Shown here piece after piece: positions 43,111 through 52,526 of a stretch of DNA of 64,000 nucleotides; positions within the stretch are counted from its first letter, which is position 1; each line of letters starts with the position of its first letter. A program made the translations under genes and the position numbers. Under the pieces are notes generated by a model. It did not search any database and had not been told where the DNA came from. It saw only the letters and a list, made by a program, of their open reading frames with translations. The DNA comes from Porticoccus sp002341315 (GTDB lineage: Bacteria > Pseudomonadota > Gammaproteobacteria > Pseudomonadales > Porticoccaceae), in NCBI RefSeq assembly GCF_047634355.1, contig NZ_JBLIAL010000010.1. One strand, written 5' to 3'.

Positions 43111-43859
43111 CAGGGTTTGAAACCCCGATGAAGGGCAACGATGCCGCCGGTCATGTTGTGATAGTCGAGGTTGACGAAGCCTGCATCCGCCATCATCTTT
43201 TTCAGGGTTTCCTGGTCCGGGTGCATGCGAATGGACTCTGCCAGATACTGATAGCTGTCAGCGTCGTGGGCGACCAACTGACCAATTCTCGGCAACAGGT
43301 TGAAAGAGTAAAAGTCGTAGAATTTGCCCAACAGGCCACTGGTGGGGGTCGAGAATTCCAGCACCAGCAGTCTGCCGCCGGGTTTCAGTACCCGAAGCAT
43401 GGATTGCAGGGCCAGGTCTTTGTCGGTGACATTGCGCAGGCCGAAGGCGATGGTGATGCAGTCAAAGGTATTGTCGGGGAATGGCAGATACTGTGCATCG
43501 GCCTGTGCATAGCGGACGTTGCTCGCGGCACCGCGATCTGTCAGCTTGTCACGGCCCACCTTGAGCATGGAGTCGTTGATGTCTGCCAGTACCACTTCAC
43601 CGGTGGGGCCCACCAGCCGCGAAAATTTAACGGTCAGGTCGCCGGTGCCACCGGCGATATCCAGTACCCGCTGGCCACTGCGCACCCCGGACAACTCAAT
43701 GGTATAGCGCTTCCAGAGCCGATGGATGCCCCCGGACATCAGGTCATTCATCAGGTCGTATTTGCCGGCCACGGAGTGAAACACATCCGCGACATGGCCA
43801 GCTTTTTCCTGCACGGGAACGGTTTTGAAACCGAAATGGGTGGTTTTGTTGTCAGTCAT
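43110..43859 (-). CDS. ubiE: UbiE, C-methyltransferase of ubiquinone/menaquinone synthesis
   Basis: 249 residues. Conserved family motifs are YDLMNDLMSGGIHRLWKR, the SAM-binding VLDIAGGTGDLT, ADINDSML, and FGLRNVTDKDLALQ. It methylates demethylated quinone precursors. An FNR-like palindrome (TTGATTGCAATCAG on the minus strand, complement of 43945-43958) lies about 90 nt upstream of the ATG, so oxygen-dependent control of the ubi operon is possible but not strong. Confidence 0.97.
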   Translation of the reverse strand: MTDNKTTHFGFKTVPVQEKAGHVADVFHSVAGKYDLMNDLMSGGIHRLWKRYTIELSGVRSGQRVLDIAGGTGDLTVKFSRLVGPTGEVVLADINDSMLKVGRDKLTDRGAASNVRYAQADAQYLPFPDNTFDCITIAFGLRNVTDKDLALQSMLRVLKPGGRLLVLEFSTPTSGLLGKFYDFYSFNLLPRIGQLVAHDADSYQYLAESIRMHPDQETLKKMMADAGFVNLDYHNMTGGIVALHRGFKP

Positions 43860-43944
43860 CGCCCAACGCCGGATTGAGAAAGGTCGACATTGTACACCGA
43901 CACCGCCGGGGTGTCCCTTGGCGAGACGTCAATCAGCAGGTTTT

Positions 43945-43958
43945 CTGATTGCAATCAA
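43945..43958 (-). promoter_or_regulatory. FNR/Anr-like palindrome upstream of ubiE
   Basis: On the minus strand TTGATTGCAATCAG matches nine of the ten fixed bases of TTGAT-N4-ATCAA. It lies about 90 nt before the ubiE start, just past the end of the acyltransferase gene. No matching -10 was identified. Confidence 0.35.
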
Positions 43959-43978
43959 CTCCCCTGAAGCCCGGGCAG

Positions 43979-45688
43979 TCAGGGGATGTAACGCTCCCGC
44001 CTGGCGGGTTTGAGGCGAGCGAGGTCGACGACAATAAGTCCATCCACACAGTTGGCAAACGCCGGATCGATATTGAAACCGGCAAACTGGACGCCGCCCA
44101 GCTCACAGACCTCGGTGTACTGTTTGAACAGAGTGGGAACACTGAGGTTCATATGAGCCAGTTCGCTCTTCAGCTGGGTGAATTCTTCCCGCTGATCCAC
44201 ACCGGGGAATTTCTCGGCCAGTTCGGTCAGGTGATCCTGGTTGATGCGATAGGGCAGCATCGGTTCCGCCAGGTGTTGCAGGCTGGGATAGTGGCGGCTG
44301 TAGAAATACACCAACATTTCCATGGCCCATTCGGGATAGCTGTTACTCAGCGTCACCGGTCCAAACAGATAGCGGTAGTGCGGGTTTTTACCCAGAAAAG
44401 CACCGATTCCGTACCACAGATAATCCAGGCTGCGACGGCCCCAGTATTTGGGTTGCACAAAACTGCGCCCCAGTTCCAGCCCCTTCGAGAGGTAGGGTTT
44501 CATGGCAGGGGCATAATCAAACAGCTCTGCGGAATAGAGATATCCCCGCCCCATATTGTCCAGGCAGACCGAAGCATCACAGAACCGGTAGGCCCCGGCG
44601 ATTTCCAGTTCTGCCTCGTCCCACAGCAGCAGATGAAAATAGTGGTGATCGTACCCGTCGATGTCGCGGCGGCTGCCGGTACCTTCCCCCACCGCCCGGA
44701 AGGCAATTTCCCGCAACCGGCCCACTTCCCGCATGATCATTGAATCGGGCTGGTAACGGTACAGGTAGATCTGTTTGCCATCCCCGGTACTGCCGAGCCA
44801 TTCGCACTGTTTGACCGCTTCTCGCAGCAGAGCCCGGTTTTCCGGGTGGGCAATGGCGCTGACCGTATTGAAAATGCCTTTTTTGTCCTGGCCGATGCGG
44901 TACAGGTGGCGCTTGAACAGTTTACTTTTTTCCCGCAATGACACATGGATGCGCTGGTAGCAGTCATAGCTGACCGGTTCGCCGATGCGAACATCCACGC
45001 AGTTCCTGGCCTGTTTGAACATCTCTCTTACCAGCAGCAGGGTGGAGAGCGGTTTGGCGACCAGCGACACACTATAGAACAGCGCCGAATTGCGACCGTC
45101 CACGAATACCGGCAGAACCGGGGCCTTGCTGTTGATGGCCATGCGCAGGAAACCGTTGCGCCAGTCGCCATCCCGGATGCCCTGGGGGCCGAAGCGGGAC
45201 ACCTCCCCTGCGGGGAAGATAATGATCGCCCCCTCATTGTCCAGGTGTTCGCGGATGGCGGTCAGATTCTGGCGCGTGGTATTGCCACCCATATTGTCCA
45301 CGGGCAGTAGCAGATTATGCAGCGGCTTGATGGTAAACAGCAGTTCGTTGGCCACCACCTTGACATCCGGGCGGGTTTCTCTCACCAGTTTCAGTAGTGC
45401 CAGGCCATCCAGTGAACCAATGGGGTGGTTGGCGATGATGACGACCCGACCGTGGGTGGGAATACGGTGCCGTTCGTGGTCGCGCACGGTATAGCGGAAA
45501 TCGAAGTAATCCAGTACCTGTTCGACAAAGTCGAAGCCGTGAAGATGGGGGTAATCCTGCTCGAACTGCTGGAAACTCTGTTCCCGGAACAGCATCCTCA
45601 GTACCCGGATAACGGGGCGCACCAGTTTGGGGTGGCGCTGGTAAAAGCCGGGGTAGCGGTCCTGGATGAAGAGTTCGATATTGAGCAT
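43979..45688 (-). CDS. olsF: OlsF-like acyltransferase-GNAT fusion (ornithine lipid synthesis)
   Basis: 569 residues. The N-terminal half (about 1-270) is a PlsC-like acyltransferase with NHPIGSLDG as the catalytic His motif and FPAGEVSRFGP near residue 160. The C-terminal half (about 290-560) is an OlsB-type GNAT N-acyltransferase region with GRGYLYSAELFDY, ELGRSFVQPKYWGRRSLDYLW. This order matches OlsF of Serratia and flavobacteria, which makes phosphorus-free ornithine lipids in one protein. A hemolysin-type annotation is the usual database alternative. The phosphate regulon is not seen nearby, so regulation is not clear. It is a single gene, with 119 bp before ubiE. Confidence 0.82.
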   Translation of the reverse strand: MLNIELFIQDRYPGFYQRHPKLVRPVIRVLRMLFREQSFQQFEQDYPHLHGFDFVEQVLDYFDFRYTVRDHERHRIPTHGRVVIIANHPIGSLDGLALLKLVRETRPDVKVVANELLFTIKPLHNLLLPVDNMGGNTTRQNLTAIREHLDNEGAIIIFPAGEVSRFGPQGIRDGDWRNGFLRMAINSKAPVLPVFVDGRNSALFYSVSLVAKPLSTLLLVREMFKQARNCVDVRIGEPVSYDCYQRIHVSLREKSKLFKRHLYRIGQDKKGIFNTVSAIAHPENRALLREAVKQCEWLGSTGDGKQIYLYRYQPDSMIMREVGRLREIAFRAVGEGTGSRRDIDGYDHHYFHLLLWDEAELEIAGAYRFCDASVCLDNMGRGYLYSAELFDYAPAMKPYLSKGLELGRSFVQPKYWGRRSLDYLWYGIGAFLGKNPHYRYLFGPVTLSNSYPEWAMEMLVYFYSRHYPSLQHLAEPMLPYRINQDHLTELAEKFPGVDQREEFTQLKSELAHMNLSVPTLFKQYTEVCELGGVQFAGFNIDPAFANCVDGLIVVDLARLKPARRERYIP

Positions 45689-45781
45689 GCGCTGGTTTCT
45701 CCTTTTCGAACCAGCTTAGTGCGTCAATATGACAGATTATGGATAGACAGGTGACAGACTTGTGACAGCGCTTGCCCGGGG

Positions 45782-46573
45782 TCAGGCCGCCGCTTCGGTG
45801 ACGGCTTCTTCGTGAAATATGGCGCAACCCCTGCCCGCTTTTTTTGCCAGGTACATAGCACTGTCGGCGTCATTGATGAGGTGTTCTGTCTGTGAGGTCG
45901 CTGCGGCCGTGTCCAGAAACCGTATCCCGATACTGGTAGAGACCTTGAGTTCCTTGCGGTCAAAGGACAAGGGAGCACTAATAGTGTTAATCAGCCGCTT
46001 TGCAATCAGCTCCACTTTTTTCTGGGCGGCACTGGACTCCTGGCCCAGGTCGCTGAGAATAACGATGAACTCATCGCCTCCCAGCCGCCCCACAATATCT
46101 TCGGTGCGGGTCATCGATTTGAGCCGTTTGGCAATTTCTACCAGTATTGCATCGCCAGCTTCATGACCAAATCTGTCATTGACCGGTTTGAAACCGTCCA
46201 GATCCAGCACCAGCAGGGCACCGAAAACGTTATGCCGCGAACAGCCGGCGAGGGTTTTCTCCAGGTGCTGGTAAATAAGTCTGCGGTTGGCCAGCTGGGT
46301 GAGTGGGTCGAGGCAGGCCATATATTCTATTTGATGTAAGGTATCGTTATGCGCTTTGACAAAAGGTTTGACCACCCAGAAATAGATAATTGGGGTGGAT
46401 AAAACCACCAGCGAAAAAGCATTCAGAGTGGCCTCCTGAAAGGCGGAGATGGCCGGGGGAAAGGTGTGCAGAAAGGCCATTACCAGAAACTCGGCACCTG
46501 AGACGATGCCGACAATTCGAACAGTGACCTGTGCCTTACTGGGCAGGTCAATGGTTTTCTCCTGTCGGATCAT
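45782..46573 (-). CDS. Membrane diguanylate cyclase (GGDEF)
   Basis: 263 residues. Two membrane helices (about 22-42 and 48-68) with a very short loop, then a GGDEF domain (about 85-255) with LVLDLDGFKPVNDRFGHEAGD and the active site GRLGGDEFIVIL near residue 165. An inhibitory-site RxxD (RTED) lies five residues before GGDEF, so product inhibition is likely. It makes cyclic-di-GMP. No sensor domain is present beyond the helices. It lies 93 bp before the acyltransferase gene on the same strand. Confidence 0.95.
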   Translation of the reverse strand: MIRQEKTIDLPSKAQVTVRIVGIVSGAEFLVMAFLHTFPPAISAFQEATLNAFSLVVLSTPIIYFWVVKPFVKAHNDTLHQIEYMACLDPLTQLANRRLIYQHLEKTLAGCSRHNVFGALLVLDLDGFKPVNDRFGHEAGDAILVEIAKRLKSMTRTEDIVGRLGGDEFIVILSDLGQESSAAQKKVELIAKRLINTISAPLSFDRKELKVSTSIGIRFLDTAAATSQTEHLINDADSAMYLAKKAGRGCAIFHEEAVTEAAA

Positions 46574-46679
46574 TGGTTTTTTTTCTGGCTATTGTTCACA
46601 CAGACCAACTTATCACACTTGATCCGTCAATTCATGGGTAGTCTTTTTATGGGCAATCCGTGTCGCCTTTTTGTCTAAG

Positions 46680-49376
46680 TTATCTGAATCCTGTCCTCGA
46701 CAGCTTCAGCCGAAGTTGTTTTTCAATTTCCAGAATGACAAATACGGCGAGACCAATGGCGACAATCAGTAAGCCATCCGTCACTGATATTGGCTCGGTA
46801 TTGAAAATCGATTGCAGGGCTGAGACGTAGGTGATCGAAAACTGAGCCAGCGTAACCAAAAAAACCGCGATCCATATTACCTTTGTGCCGCGCACAGCCT
46901 GCCAGGTCAATGATGTGCCGTAGATATTGCGAACGAAGAAGAGGCTGAATATCTCCATGGCAACCAATGTGTTCATTGCCATAGTCTGAGCCATGGCGAT
47001 GTTATAACCACGCTCTATGGCATACGTGTAAATACCAAATACACCGCATACGAACAGGCTGCAAAGCAGCAGAATCTGCCATACCCAGGTGCCCCCCAGT
47101 AGCGGTGCGCCCTGGGGGCGGGGGGGACGACGCATGGTGTTTTGTTCTGTCGGTTCAAAAGCCAGGGCGATACCCAGCGTGACAGCTGTGATCAGATTTA
47201 CCCAGAGAATCTGAATGGCTGTGATGGGCAACGCCATTCCCAGTAACAACGCTATCACAATAGGCATCGCTTCGCCGACGTTGGTGGGTAGAGTCCAGCT
47301 GATGACCTTTTTTATGTTGTCGTAGACAGTCCTGCCTTCCCGGACAGCGGCCACGATGGAAGCGAAATTGTCATCTGCCAGCACCAGCTCGGCAGCCTCT
47401 TTTGCAGCCTCACTGCCTTTCTTCCCCATGGCAATGCCGACATTGGCCCGTTTCAGGGCAGGGGCATCATTGACCCCGTCACCGGTCATGGCAACAACCT
47501 TGCCCTGTGCCTGCAATGCCATCACCAGTCGCAATTTGTGCTCCGGGCTGGTGCGGGCAAAAATGTCGGTATCGACCACAGCAGACGCCAGATCAGCATC
47601 GGTCATTTGATCCAGGTCCACGCCAGTCAATACTTTGTCCGGATTTTCCAGTCCGATCTGGCGGGCGATGGCGGCGGCTGTGCCGGCGTGATCACCGGTG
47701 ATCATCTTCACCTGAATCCCGGCCTGATGACACTCGGCCACTGCAGTAATGGCTCCTGCGCGGGGCGGGTCCATCAGGCCCACCAGACCCAGCAGGGTCA
47801 GTCCGTCCGTCACATCCGTCATTTCCAGTGAGAGGTGTTGTGGTCGGACTTCCCTGGTGGCAAGGGCTAGCACCCGCAGGCCCCTTGCAGCCAGATCTGT
47901 GCTGCTTTGATGCCATCGATTCTGGTCAATTGGCACGGTATCTCCCGACTGGGTGGACTCATGACTGCACATGGCCAGTATTTGCTCGGGAGCACCTTTG
48001 ACAAAAATAGCCGCCTTTCCTTCATGATTATGGTTGAGGGTCGCCATAAAGCGATGCTTGGCGTCAAACGGAATAGTATCTGTCCTTGCCCAAAGACCCT
48101 GCTCAGCATGTCTGTCAATTCCAGTTCTTCCTGAAAAAGCCAGTAATGCCGCCTCCATGGGGTCTCCCTCTATGTCCCAGTTTTTCTCCTTCTCATGCAG
48201 GGCGCTGTCATTGCAAAGTGCGGCTGTCCTTCCCATTGCTGTGAGTACCGGATGATCTTCATGGTTGATGGCGGCCTCATCAATATGCACCGTTCCAGAG
48301 GGCGCATAACCTTCACCGTCCACTGTCAACAATCGGTGCTGGATAACCACGGTGGTAATATTCATCTCGTTGCGAGTCAGCGTGCCGGTTTTATCCGTAC
48401 AGATAACCGATACGGAGCCTATCGTTTCTATTGCTGGCAGACGGCGAACAATGGCATTTCTCCTGGCCATGGTTTGAACGCCGATAGCCAGGGTAATGGT
48501 CAGTACTGCTGGTAGGCCTTCCGGGATGGCGGCTACAGTCAGGCCAACGACTGCCATGAAGAGCGCGTCAAAGGCCTGTTGCTGAATGAAGATGCCGAAG
48601 GCCAGTATGAGACTGGCAACGGTGAGGATCATTGCGGTGAGCCACTTGGAGAAAATCGCCATCTGGGCCACGAGTGGAGTCGTCAGTGTTTCCACCGTAG
48701 AGAGCAGGCCGCTGATAAGACCTATCTCAGTAGCCCCCGCGATGGCTGTAACTACCCCTGTGCCCTGGCCACTGGTAACCAGTGTTCCACCGAATGCCAT
48801 GCAATTGCGGTCACCTAGAGGCACCTCTTGCTGGATGGCTGCAGTCTGTTTCTCCACAGGTAGTGATTCGCCGGTAAGAATGGCTTCCTGGATTTGCAAA
48901 CCATGGGCCTTGATAAGTCGTAAGTCCGCTGGCACTTTGTCGCCGGGTTCCAGTAATACGATATCTCCGGGCACCAGTTGCTCGGCAGGAATAGTGTGTC
49001 GCCCGCCATCCCGTAACACCGAGGCATTCGGGGACAACATCCGATTGATGGCATCCATGGCCTTCTCGGCTTTTCCCTCCTGAATAAAGCCAATCAGGGC
49101 ATTGACGATTACGACCGCCAGGATGACAGCCGTGTCGATCAGGTGACCCAGTAATAACGTAATCACTGCTGAGCCGAGCAGCACATAAATCAACACATTG
49201 TGAAAATGCACAAGAAATCGCATGATCGGTCCGCGCCGTTCGGCTTTCGGCAGACTGTTGGGGCCAAAGCGGGCTGCCCTGATTTCGGCTTCACTTGTGC
49301 TTAAGCCCTGAGGAGCGGAATCCAGTTCAGATAAAGTGTTTTCGTAGGTGCGTAAGTACCAGGTTTTGGTTTCCAT
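46680..49376 (-). CDS. P2-type cation-transporting ATPase
   Basis: 898 residues with an N-terminal cation ATPase domain, ten helices, the actuator TGESLPVEK, the phosphorylation motif DKTGTLTRNEM, KGAPE and TGDGVNDAPALKRANVGIAMG. M4 has IPEGLPAVL, as in calcium pumps. M6 reads WVNLITAVTLGIALAFEPTE, so the Asp that binds Ca2+ in SERCA (in the N-x-x-T-D pattern) is Ala here. The cation is therefore uncertain; Ca2+, Na+ or another ion are possible. It is a single gene divergent from the CoA-transferase. The ends are full length. Confidence 0.92.
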   Translation of the reverse strand: METKTWYLRTYENTLSELDSAPQGLSTSEAEIRAARFGPNSLPKAERRGPIMRFLVHFHNVLIYVLLGSAVITLLLGHLIDTAVILAVVIVNALIGFIQEGKAEKAMDAINRMLSPNASVLRDGGRHTIPAEQLVPGDIVLLEPGDKVPADLRLIKAHGLQIQEAILTGESLPVEKQTAAIQQEVPLGDRNCMAFGGTLVTSGQGTGVVTAIAGATEIGLISGLLSTVETLTTPLVAQMAIFSKWLTAMILTVASLILAFGIFIQQQAFDALFMAVVGLTVAAIPEGLPAVLTITLAIGVQTMARRNAIVRRLPAIETIGSVSVICTDKTGTLTRNEMNITTVVIQHRLLTVDGEGYAPSGTVHIDEAAINHEDHPVLTAMGRTAALCNDSALHEKEKNWDIEGDPMEAALLAFSGRTGIDRHAEQGLWARTDTIPFDAKHRFMATLNHNHEGKAAIFVKGAPEQILAMCSHESTQSGDTVPIDQNRWHQSSTDLAARGLRVLALATREVRPQHLSLEMTDVTDGLTLLGLVGLMDPPRAGAITAVAECHQAGIQVKMITGDHAGTAAAIARQIGLENPDKVLTGVDLDQMTDADLASAVVDTDIFARTSPEHKLRLVMALQAQGKVVAMTGDGVNDAPALKRANVGIAMGKKGSEAAKEAAELVLADDNFASIVAAVREGRTVYDNIKKVISWTLPTNVGEAMPIVIALLLGMALPITAIQILWVNLITAVTLGIALAFEPTEQNTMRRPPRPQGAPLLGGTWVWQILLLCSLFVCGVFGIYTYAIERGYNIAMAQTMAMNTLVAMEIFSLFFVRNIYGTSLTWQAVRGTKVIWIAVFLVTLAQFSITYVSALQSIFNTEPISVTDGLLIVAIGLAVFVILEIEKQLRLKLSRTGFR

Positions 49377-49578
49377 AACTATCTGGGTTCACTGAGTCTG
49401 CCGTTTTGGGGCGTGTTATTGCCACGATGCTGGAGATTTAATTGGGGTAGTATGAACAAAGCACAATACAGTGTCTCAGAATAAAAAATCGTCAGCCTGT
49501 CATCAATAAATCAACTGTCTCCAGTAAGATGGCGATCATGTACTCTGATCAGCAGTATACCTTGGAGGAATGATAACA

Positions 49579-50844
49579 ATGGCCGTTATTTGCAAAACAG
49601 TTGAAGAGGCATTGGCACCGATAAAATCCGGCGACAGGGTCTGGTGTCACTCCATGGCGGCAACGCCCTATAGGCTTCTGGAAGCGCTGGCCGTACACGT
49701 TTTGAGCCTTGAAAACGTCACACTGCTTCAGCTTCACCTGGAGCATGCAGAAGCGGTCTGCCAGCCCCAACTTGAAGGGCATTTGCGCAACCGCTGTTAT
49801 TTCGTCAGCCACAGTACCCGGGAACTGGTGAATGCCGGCAAGGCGGATTATGTGCCCATCTTTCTTTCCGAAATTCCCAAACTGCTGCGCAGTGGTTGTC
49901 AGCCGATTGATGTCGCCCTGATTCAGGTGTCGCCCCCGGATCGTCACGGCAATTGCTCGCTCGGTGTCTCCGTAGAGGCCACTCTGGCAGCCTGTAACGT
50001 GGCAAAAACCGTGATTGCCCAGATTAACCCGCAGATGCCCCGCACTCACGGTGATGCAGCCATTTCACTGAAGTCCATTGACTTCGTTGTGGAGATCGAC
50101 AGCGAGATCCCCGCTTCTTCCCCTTCTGTGCCAAAGGACGAACACCTGCAGATTGGTGGCCATGTGGCAGAGTTGATTCGCGATGGCGACTGCCTGCAAA
50201 TGGGCATTGGCGCCATACCGGATGCGGTGCTGGCGCATCTCGGCAACCATCGACATCTGGGTATCCATACTGAAATGTTTTCCAGCGGTGTACTGCCATT
50301 GGTGGCATCCGGTGTCATCGACAACAGCAATAAGGTGATTCAGCCGGGTAAAATTGTCACCAGCTTTGTACTGGGTTCCGACGCCCTCTACGATTTCGTC
50401 GCTGATAACACCGAAGTGCTTTTTCTCGATGTGGAATATGTCAACAACCCGGCAGTCATTCGAAAAAATGCTCAGGTGGTATCGATCAACAGTGCGATTC
50501 AGATCGACCTGTCCGGTCAGGTCTGTGCGGACTCCATCGGCGGGAAGGTTTATTCGGGTTTTGGTGGGCAGGTGGATTTTGTTACCGGCTCCCAGCTTTC
50601 AGAGGGTGGTCGCTCTATCATTGCGATGCCCTCGACGGCACTTTCCGGCAGTCAGTCGCGTATTGTCAGCCATCTCTCGGGCGGCGCCGGTGTGGTGACG
50701 TCGCGCGCCCAGGTGGATTTCATTGTGACCGAGTATGGTGTTGCGCATCTGCATGGTCGCAGTCTTCGCGAGCGGGCAGAACGCTTGATTGCCATTGCAC
50801 ATCCGGATTTCCGGGAGGACCTGGCAAAATCTGTCAATTTCTAG
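49579..50844 (+). CDS. Acetyl-CoA hydrolase/transferase family protein (4-hydroxybutyrate-type CoA-transferase)
   Basis: 421 residues. The family features are VSPPDRHGNCSLGVSVEATLAA near residue 118, the probable catalytic Glu in GIHTEMFSSGV near 229, and GGQVDFVTGSQLSEGGRSIIAMPST near 333. It moves CoA between acetate or other short acids and their thioesters in the cytoplasm. The start is ATG 49579 because GGAGGA lies 10 nt before it, whereas ATG 49570 is too close to that site. It overlaps the convergent DUF3047 gene by 4 nt (shared CTAG). It may link to the acetate metabolism of the first 24 kb. Confidence 0.92.
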   Translation: MAVICKTVEEALAPIKSGDRVWCHSMAATPYRLLEALAVHVLSLENVTLLQLHLEHAEAVCQPQLEGHLRNRCYFVSHSTRELVNAGKADYVPIFLSEIPKLLRSGCQPIDVALIQVSPPDRHGNCSLGVSVEATLAACNVAKTVIAQINPQMPRTHGDAAISLKSIDFVVEIDSEIPASSPSVPKDEHLQIGGHVAELIRDGDCLQMGIGAIPDAVLAHLGNHRHLGIHTEMFSSGVLPLVASGVIDNSNKVIQPGKIVTSFVLGSDALYDFVADNTEVLFLDVEYVNNPAVIRKNAQVVSINSAIQIDLSGQVCADSIGGKVYSGFGGQVDFVTGSQLSEGGRSIIAMPSTALSGSQSRIVSHLSGGAGVVTSRAQVDFIVTEYGVAHLHGRSLRERAERLIAIAHPDFREDLAKSVNF

Positions 50845-51509
50845 TCGCCGGCTTCGGATGCAGCTGAAAACCAGATATCGCCGTACCAGGCCCGTGCACT
50901 GAGACCGGTGTTGTCGGTATCGGTCATCAGGGCGACGGCCGCGATCTCCCCGGGTTCTTCACCGAACAGACGTCGATAATCGGCCAGTACATCCCGTTGT
51001 TCCTGTACCCATTGATCCCGCAACCCGTCACTACCCCGGACGGCGATCATCCGGGCATTGGAGGTGAAGGCATTGGGCCACTCACTGCCTGCGGGCTGAT
51101 TGCTGGACCAGACATAATTGATCGCGCGGGTGCGCCAGAACCTCAGCCCACCGGAAAATACCACATACAGCCGCGCCGGATAATCATCGCCGGCCTTGTG
51201 GCGCTCATTGTTGCCAGTGAGCAGGTCGTTTACTTTCCAGGCCCAGTTCAGCAGCGGCGTCTGTTTCAGGTCAATGGCCATTTCCCGGTAAAGGCCCGAG
51301 GCGCTGGCGCGACTGTCAGCCCGCAGCACCTGTCGACCGTCATCGGGAACCAACGCATAATCGGTTTTTCCGGCAAACACTTTGGTGTTCCATTGATCGA
51401 GCTGACCTTCTGAAAAGTTGCCGACATCGATTCGGTCAACCTCGGCGAACGCTACCCCCGAACAGGGCAACAGTGCAGTGATCAGCGAGATTTTCAGCCA
51501 TACCGTCAT
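50841..51509 (-). CDS. DUF3047 exported protein
   Basis: 222 residues from ATG 51509, which gives a signal peptide (ISLITALLPCSGVAFA). The DUF3047 domain covers most of the mature protein: ALVPDDGRQVLRADSRASASGLY, WAWKVND, AGDDYPARLYVVFSGGLRFW and VALMTDTDNTGLSARAWYGDIWF. This family is periplasmic, predicted beta-rich and of unknown function; the sheet pattern is like carbohydrate-binding folds. No neighbouring gene helps. The stop overlaps that of the CoA-transferase. Confidence 0.87.
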   Translation of the reverse strand: MTVWLKISLITALLPCSGVAFAEVDRIDVGNFSEGQLDQWNTKVFAGKTDYALVPDDGRQVLRADSRASASGLYREMAIDLKQTPLLNWAWKVNDLLTGNNERHKAGDDYPARLYVVFSGGLRFWRTRAINYVWSSNQPAGSEWPNAFTSNARMIAVRGSDGLRDQWVQEQRDVLADYRRLFGEEPGEIAAVALMTDTDNTGLSARAWYGDIWFSAASEAGD

Positions 51510-51735
51510 TGCTCGACAGGTTGTTGATGAAATAGATGGGAGCATAGGAATATCCGAACAAGGAGGGTAGCCTGGCAGGCTGTCCAATAAGGCAACAGGT
51601 TAGTGTGGATTGCGGGGCTGGGCAACTCGTCAGGCGCATCGAAATCTGAGGGGCGGGAGCAAACGGTTTGGTGTTTGCTTCATCAGAACAGGTAGCATCG
51701 TATTTATGAAGCAATTACCGGGGGAGCTAACCACC

Positions 51736-52050
51736 ATGGAGCGCCGCAGGCTTAAATACCTGGGGTTGGCATTGCTGCTGGCATTGTCACTGGGCATTGC
51801 TCTCGCCCTGTACCTTGCTTCCGCAGTGGGTGCCGTGATTGCACTGGTGGCCGGTTACGTTGTCTGGAGATTATTTATTCTGTTAATTGATCGGCAGCTG
51901 GCGTTGACCTGCAGTGTTTGTCGGCGGCGGGGATTGGCCGAAATACCGGGGCTGCCTTGCCAACTGCCGGAATACCAATGCAGTGCATGCGGGGCACGCT
52001 TCCAGAATGGCCGTCCTGTATCGACGGGGCAAACGGATAAAACTCCCTGA
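51736..52050 (+). CDS. Small membrane protein with a C-terminal zinc-ribbon
   Basis: 104 residues from ATG 51736, which has GGGGAG 9 nt upstream; an ATG at 51706 would add ten residues. Two adjoining helices (about 8-50) precede a cytoplasmic tail with CSVCRRRG and CSACGARF, two CXXC pairs spaced as in zinc ribbons. No named family is recognised and no neighbour indicates a function. It is a plausible real gene because of its ribosome site and domain structure. Confidence 0.65.
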   Translation: MERRRLKYLGLALLLALSLGIALALYLASAVGAVIALVAGYVVWRLFILLIDRQLALTCSVCRRRGLAEIPGLPCQLPEYQCSACGARFQNGRPVSTGQTDKTP

Positions 52051-52092
52051 ACAGTGGCCTGTAAAGCCAGTATAAGTGTGGTCGGGGGCTAC

Positions 52093-52482
52093 CTAATGCC
52101 GGGTAGGGCTGATCAACCTGACGACCTGGCGGTCCGGTTCACGAAACTCACCGGCTGCTTCCAGCGCCGAGAGATAATCCTGCCAGTAACGCTCGTAATT
52201 GATGGCAAGGTCGCGCAGATAGTCCCAGGTGAAAATACCGCTGTCGTGACCATCACTGAAAATCACTTGCAGGGCATAATTTCCCGAAGGGGCCACATGG
52301 GTGATACGGACACCATGTTTTCCCGACTGCAGTATCCCTTGTCCCTTGCCGTGTCCGCGAACTTCCGCGCTGGGGGAGTGCACCCGCAAATATTCTCCGG
52401 TCAGGGTAAACCGACTGCCGTCGGCATATTCCAGTAGCAGACTGCCTTCCTCAAGATTCAGTTTGATTTTTTCTGGCGTCAT
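52093..52482 (-). CDS. DUF971 protein
   Basis: 129 residues from ATG 52482. The DUF971 domain, related to the N-terminal domain of gamma-butyrobetaine hydroxylase, covers residues about 5-95: LLLEYADGSRFTLTGEYLRVHSPSAEV and SDGHDSGIFTWDYLRDLA. The conserved His/Asp pattern suggests metal binding. It is commonly encoded right after hslVU in gammaproteobacteria, as here. Function is unknown; iron-sulfur-related roles have been suggested by context in other genomes. Confidence 0.92.
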   Translation of the reverse strand: MTPEKIKLNLEEGSLLLEYADGSRFTLTGEYLRVHSPSAEVRGHGKGQGILQSGKHGVRITHVAPSGNYALQVIFSDGHDSGIFTWDYLRDLAINYERYWQDYLSALEAAGEFREPDRQVVRLISPTRH

Positions 52483-52526
52483 CGTGGCCACACTGCCGGT
52501 TTTATGCGGCGTCTGTTATTTAGCAT

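Noticed and set aside
43059..43877. Long open frame on the plus strand opposite ubiE and ubiJ
   Set aside because: Spans two well-supported genes on the other strand; no ribosome site.
43963..43987. Hairpin CCCCTGA/TCAGGGG over the acyltransferase stop, considered as a terminator
   Set aside because: No T-tract on the minus strand after it.
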